From Acidimicrobilacustris europaeus (GTDB lineage: Bacteria; Actinomycetota; Acidimicrobiia; Acidimicrobiales; Acidimicrobilacustridaceae), in assembly GCA_965194515.1 (NCBI GenBank), contig OZ239146.1, positions 496,001 through 560,000 on the forward strand: a stretch of DNA of 64,000 bases, written 5' to 3'. Below, piece after piece: positions 60,822 through 64,000 of the stretch (position 1 is its first letter; every line of letters begins with the position of its first letter). Position numbers and translations under genes: made by a program. Under the pieces are notes generated by a model. That model did no database searches, was not told where the DNA came from, and was given only the letters and a program-made list of their open reading frames with translations.

Positions 60822-61964
60822 ATGGAACTCACTGTCGTTCTCCCATGCCTCAACGAGGCAGAAACGCTTGCGGTGTGTATCCGTAAAGCCAAGGCCTCGA
60901 TCGCAGGTCTGGGTATCGACGGCGAGGTTGTGATCGCTGACAATGGCAGTACAGATGGTTCGCAGGACATTGCCCGTGCCGAAGGCGCGCGTGTCGTCGA
61001 TGTTCCTATTCGTGGTTATGGCGCTGCTCTCACTGCTGGCATCGCCGATGCCAAGGGCGAGTTCGTCATCATGGGCGATGCCGACGACAGTTACGACCTC
61101 TCCAATCTCGGGCCGTTCGTCGAGGCGCTTCGGGGCGGAGCCGACCTCGTTATGGGAAACAGGTTTGCTGGTGGCATCGAACCCGGAGCAATGCCGGCTC
61201 TTCATCGGTACCTCGGGAACCCTGTGCTCACGGCAGTTGGCCGAATTCTCTTCCGTAGCCCCGTGAAAGATTTCCATTGCGGATTGCGTGGGTTCCGCCG
61301 CGAGGCGATCCTCGAGCTCGATTTGCGAACAACCGGCATGGAGTTCGCAAGTGAAATGGTTGTGAAGGCAACGCTCAACAAACTCAACATTGTTGAAGTT
61401 CCGACGACTTTGTCGCCCGACGGTCGAAGCCGAGCCCCGCATCTGCGCACGTGGCGTGACGGTTGGCGACATCTTCGGTTCCTTCTGCTGTACAGCCCCC
61501 GCTGGCTCTTCCTCTATCCGGGGATGATCCTCTTTCTCGTCGGGCTCGTTCTTGGTGGTGTGCTTCTCGCAGGTCCGATTCAGATCGGCGAGCACGCCCT
61601 CGACGTTTCGGCGCTTGTGTATGCCATGGCTGCAGTTCTCATTGGCTTCCAAGCGATTCTGTTTGCTGCGTTCTCCAGAGCCTTCGTTGCGAACGAAGGA
61701 CTAATGCCGCCGTCTCCTGGAATGCAGAAAGCATTCAAAGTTCTGAACCTCGAACGCGGCCTCATCATCGGCCTGTTACTTCTAATCGTTGGCGTCGCAC
61801 TTGCAATCTATGGATTCATTCATTGGGGTTCATCGGACTTCGGCGCGCTGGACGCTCGTGACGCAATCCGCCTGGCCGTGCCTGCGGCAACGCTCTCGGT
61901 GCTCGGCTTCGAAACGATTATGGGCAGCTTCTTCCTGAGCGTTCTTGGGTTGTCGCGTCGATGA
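60822..61964 (+). CDS. GT2-family glycosyltransferase with C-terminal membrane helices
   Basis: A 380-residue protein. The N-terminal GT-A domain (residues 1-230) has VVLPCLNEAETLAVC, IADNGSTDGSQD and MGDADDSYDL (the DxD). Next GLRGFRREA and the DWRHLRFLLLYSPRW region mark the membrane edge, followed by three or more transmembrane helices (about 230-250, 275-295, 320-340, 360-378). The arrangement is that of polyprenyl-phosphate glycosyltransferases of the dolichol-phosphate mannose/glucose synthase kind. It is coupled to the next GT2 gene by a 4-bp overlap. Confidence 0.88.
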   Translation: MELTVVLPCLNEAETLAVCIRKAKASIAGLGIDGEVVIADNGSTDGSQDIARAEGARVVDVPIRGYGAALTAGIADAKGEFVIMGDADDSYDLSNLGPFVEALRGGADLVMGNRFAGGIEPGAMPALHRYLGNPVLTAVGRILFRSPVKDFHCGLRGFRREAILELDLRTTGMEFASEMVVKATLNKLNIVEVPTTLSPDGRSRAPHLRTWRDGWRHLRFLLLYSPRWLFLYPGMILFLVGLVLGGVLLAGPIQIGEHALDVSALVYAMAAVLIGFQAILFAAFSRAFVANEGLMPPSPGMQKAFKVLNLERGLIIGLLLLIVGVALAIYGFIHWGSSDFGALDARDAIRLAVPAATLSVLGFETIMGSFFLSVLGLSRR

Positions 61965-62980
61965 TGCCGCGGGTCAGCGCAGTCGTTCTTTCGTATCAAG
62001 ACGAACCGTGGCTTGAGCGTTGCATTCACGCGCTTCTTGCATCCGAGGGTGTTGAGATCGACGTCGTACTTGTCGACAATGGCTGCACCGACGGCGCTGT
62101 TGAGCGTTTGCGGGGTACTCCAGGACTCACCGTCGTTGGCGACGGTGAGAACCTTGGTTTCTCGCCGGGATGCAATTTCGGAGCCACGTTCACTAAAGGC
62201 GATTACCTCGTCATGGCCAATGGCGACCTTGTCGTCGAACCCGATGCGCTCATTCGTTTAGTTGAAGTTGCGAGCGATCCAACCGTGGGCATTGCTGGCG
62301 GAAGCATCCGTCTCAACGACGACATCACCACGTTGAACTCTGCAGGCAACGACATTCATTTCCTCGGTTTCAGTTGGGTCGGTGGCTTTGGTGAGCCGGC
62401 AGCAACCCATGCGATCGATAAAGACGTCGCTGGGGCAATGGCTGCTCTCGTGATGTTGCGCCGCGACGTGTGGGAATCGCTCGACGGTTACGAACCTCAT
62501 TACTTCGCGTTTCATGAAGATGCAGACATGAGCTGGCGCTGCTGGCAACGCGGGCTTCGGGTGCATTACGTTCCCGACGCAATTGGTCGTCACCGTTACG
62601 AGTTCGGACGTGTCGGCAACAAGATGTACCTCGTTGAGCGAAATCGTTTGATTTTCATGCTCACGTGCTGGGATTCCCGCACGCTCGTACTTCTCGCTCC
62701 GCTTATCGCTGCCACCGAAGTTGCAATGGCGCTCATCGGTGCAAAAAGCGGTTGGTTCGGAGAAAAGGTCCACGGGTGGGGCTGGCTCTTTTCTCACCGC
62801 AAATGGCTTCGCGAGCGGCGTCGCGTCGTGCAGTCCGAACGAACAGTGGGGGACAAGGAACTCTCTGCCCTCATGTCCGACCGACTTGATGCCAAGAACT
62901 TCCCGATTCCTGAGTCGCTTTCGTTTCTCGACGCAGCTGCAGCCGGGTACTGGCATTTCGCACGGCGATTCTTACGCTGA
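61961..62980 (+). CDS. GT2-family glycosyltransferase (WbbL/rhamnosyltransferase-like)
   Basis: A 339-residue GT-A enzyme without membrane segments at the N-terminus. VVLSYQDEPWLERC, LVDNGCTDGA, NLGFSPGCNFGA, NGDLVVEPDAL and FHEDADMSWR are typical of rhamnosyl- and related transferases. A hydrophobic segment of about 20 residues occurs at around 245. It probably extends a cell-surface glycan with the preceding enzyme. The first two codons are ATG ATG. Confidence 0.85.
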   Translation: MMPRVSAVVLSYQDEPWLERCIHALLASEGVEIDVVLVDNGCTDGAVERLRGTPGLTVVGDGENLGFSPGCNFGATFTKGDYLVMANGDLVVEPDALIRLVEVASDPTVGIAGGSIRLNDDITTLNSAGNDIHFLGFSWVGGFGEPAATHAIDKDVAGAMAALVMLRRDVWESLDGYEPHYFAFHEDADMSWRCWQRGLRVHYVPDAIGRHRYEFGRVGNKMYLVERNRLIFMLTCWDSRTLVLLAPLIAATEVAMALIGAKSGWFGEKVHGWGWLFSHRKWLRERRRVVQSERTVGDKELSALMSDRLDAKNFPIPESLSFLDAAAAGYWHFARRFLR

Positions 62981-63033
62981 CATTGTCACGAAACTCTTAC
63001 CCCAAAGAGGCCTTTACTCATTGAGACCTCTCG

Positions 63034-63039
63034 TACACT
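63034..63039 (+). promoter_or_regulatory. -10 box of a probable leaderless promoter
   Basis: TACACT lies 6 nt before ATG 63046. Confidence 0.5.
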
Positions 63040-63045
63040 TCGCCT

Positions 63046-63726
63046 ATGGCAGACGAGCGCACCCCGGCGGAACTGCGTCCTGATTCGCTGTATCAGCGAG
63101 CCATCTCCCGCCGATCCGTTCTGGCTGGAGCGGCGGCATTTGGTGCAGTGCTCGCAGTGCCCGCACTGGCCTGTGGTGGAAAGAGCGATAAGGACGTCTT
63201 CAGTTCCACAACGCAATTGCCAGGAACGACAGCGCCTTCGGGGGGAAGCTCAACCACGGCGAAGGGTTCGGTGACGGGAATCTCTATTCCTGCAAGAGGT
63301 CAGGTCGCGATCGACTTCACCTATGCAGCGACCGGCGGCGGAAGGGCCGAGAATCCCTACATCGCGGTATGGGTTGAAACAGCCACAGGCACATTCGTTG
63401 ACACAATTTCGCTTTGGTATTCGTCTGGTGAGAACGAGCGCTACTTGAGTGACATGCGATCATGGATGTCGTCGAGCGGCGGAACCGACAAGTCAATGTC
63501 AAGCGCGACGCGTACCGCTGGTTCGTATTCAGTGGTGTGGGACGGAAAAGATGCGTCGGGTCAGAAGATGCCGCAGGGTGAGTATCTCTTCTTCATCGAG
63601 TGCGCCCGCGAAAAGGGCCCCTATGAAGTCATCTCTCAACCGTTGACGATTGCGGCAGTTCCATCATCGGCGAGCCCTTCTGGCAAGGGCGAAATTTCTA
63701 AGGTCTCGATGACCTACACGCCCTGA
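63046..63726 (+). CDS. Secreted DUF2271-like lipoprotein
   Basis: A 226-residue protein with a twin-arginine-like start (ISRRSVLAG) and a lipobox ending in ALAC near residue 43. The Ser/Thr/Gly linker (50-75) leads to a beta-rich domain with NPYIAVWVETATGTFVDTISLWY and QGEYLFFIECAREKGPYE, which matches DUF2271, a periplasmic family found beside PepSY and flavin transferase genes. It likely anchors in the outer face of the membrane. The next gene is the PepSY-type membrane protein, 2 bp after its stop. Confidence 0.8.
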   Translation: MADERTPAELRPDSLYQRAISRRSVLAGAAAFGAVLAVPALACGGKSDKDVFSSTTQLPGTTAPSGGSSTTAKGSVTGISIPARGQVAIDFTYAATGGGRAENPYIAVWVETATGTFVDTISLWYSSGENERYLSDMRSWMSSSGGTDKSMSSATRTAGSYSVVWDGKDASGQKMPQGEYLFFIECAREKGPYEVISQPLTIAAVPSSASPSGKGEISKVSMTYTP

Positions 63727-63728
63727 TC

Positions 63729-64000
63729 ATGGCTGACATGAGCGACGCCAAACGGGCGACGAATAAGTGGTCACGACTCATTCACGTTTACACCTCGATG
63801 GCGGCGTTGCTGTTGGTGTTGTTTTTTGGCATCACGGGAATCACCTTGAACCATCCGACGTGGTCAATCGGTGATTCCTCGAACACGGCGACGGAAACGG
63901 GTGTGCTTCCGATGTCACCAAAGGCCAACGGTGCGGTCGACTACCTCACGGTTTCGGAATTCGCGCGAAACGAACTTGGCGTGAGTGGACAAGTTGAAGG
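63729..64000 (+). CDS. PepSY-associated membrane protein (partial, 3' end outside window)
   Basis: The first 90 residues are present and run off the window end. A hydrophilic start (MADMSDAKRATNKWSRLIHVY) is followed by a membrane helix (about 22-42, TSMAALLLVLFFGITGITLN) and an extracytoplasmic stretch. RLIHVYTSMAALLLVLFFGITGITLNHP is the PepSY_TM opening: the helix with the H in HVY and the H in NHP can bind heme. Together with DUF2271 it suggests a flavin- or heme-based electron-transfer unit, and an ApbE-type flavin transferase may lie just beyond. Confidence 0.75.
   Translation, partial: MADMSDAKRATNKWSRLIHVYTSMAALLLVLFFGITGITLNHPTWSIGDSSNTATETGVLPMSPKANGAVDYLTVSEFARNELGVSGQVE

Noticed and set aside
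60528..61652. 374-codon minus-strand frame over SnoaL and the GT2 gene
   Set aside because: Antisense to both well-supported genes, with no start signal or family motif.

Overview
The window is a chromosomal segment of a free-living actinobacterium, most likely a member of Acidimicrobiia (inference). The pointers are an RNA matching the actinobacterial 6C motif, a BldC-like regulator beside a Tad pilus cluster, a RipA-like NlpC/P60 hydrolase, the order phoH-ybeY-corC-era ... uppS-recO ... glyS-dnaG-rpoD, a two-domain acyl-CoA reductase/HAD protein, and very frequent leaderless starts with a TANNNT box 6-8 nt before ATG or GTG. Coding density is very high. I see no rRNA, IS element, integrase, prophage or CRISPR array.

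Layout. 1-2.9 kb: methionine biosynthesis (metX plus a PLP sulfhydrylase/synthase) and an Fpg/Nei-like glycosylase. 2.9-9 kb: small conserved proteins, tRNA-Gly, a cell-wall endopeptidase, a malonyl-CoA-synthetase-like enzyme, an enoyl-CoA hydratase and a secreted protein. 9.1-12 kb: a beta-helix surface protein bracketed by two similar hairpins, tRNA-Cys, a polysaccharide deacetylase and tRNA-Val. 12-17.7 kb: a lipocalin-like protein, an MFS exporter, and a molybdopterin oxidoreductase divergent from a quinone reductase. 17.7-25 kb: citrate synthase, a carboxyltransferase with its LysR regulator, the 6C-like RNA, a DUF849 enzyme and aconitase. 25-27.5 kb: two membrane proteins and a hydrolase lipoprotein.

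27.5-34.3 kb holds the most unusual block. A divergent TetR gene and a perfect palindrome precede a tightly coupled four-gene operon encoding acyl-CoA reductase/HAD fusion, zinc alcohol dehydrogenase, LarA-like protein and PlsC acyltransferase. It looks like a dedicated lipid or alcohol pathway. 34.3-36.7 kb carries divergent ddl and murF. 38.1-44.8 kb is a nine-gene, mostly overlapping Tad (Flp pilus) operon on the minus strand, with a divergent BldC-like gene. 45-52.8 kb carries phoH, ybeY, corC, era, a DinG-family helicase, uppS and recO. 52.9-60.1 kb carries a tandem family III CoA-transferase, glyS, dnaG, rpoD and a small membrane protein coupled to rpoD. 60.1-64 kb carries tRNA-Asn, tRNA-Met, a SnoaL-like protein, two GT2 glycosyltransferases and a DUF2271/PepSY pair cut by the window end.

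Together the genes describe an aerobic heterotroph with a TCA cycle, fatty-acid and CoA-ester metabolism, peptidoglycan synthesis and surface pili. All functional calls rest on reading motifs and on remembered family features; no database search was run.
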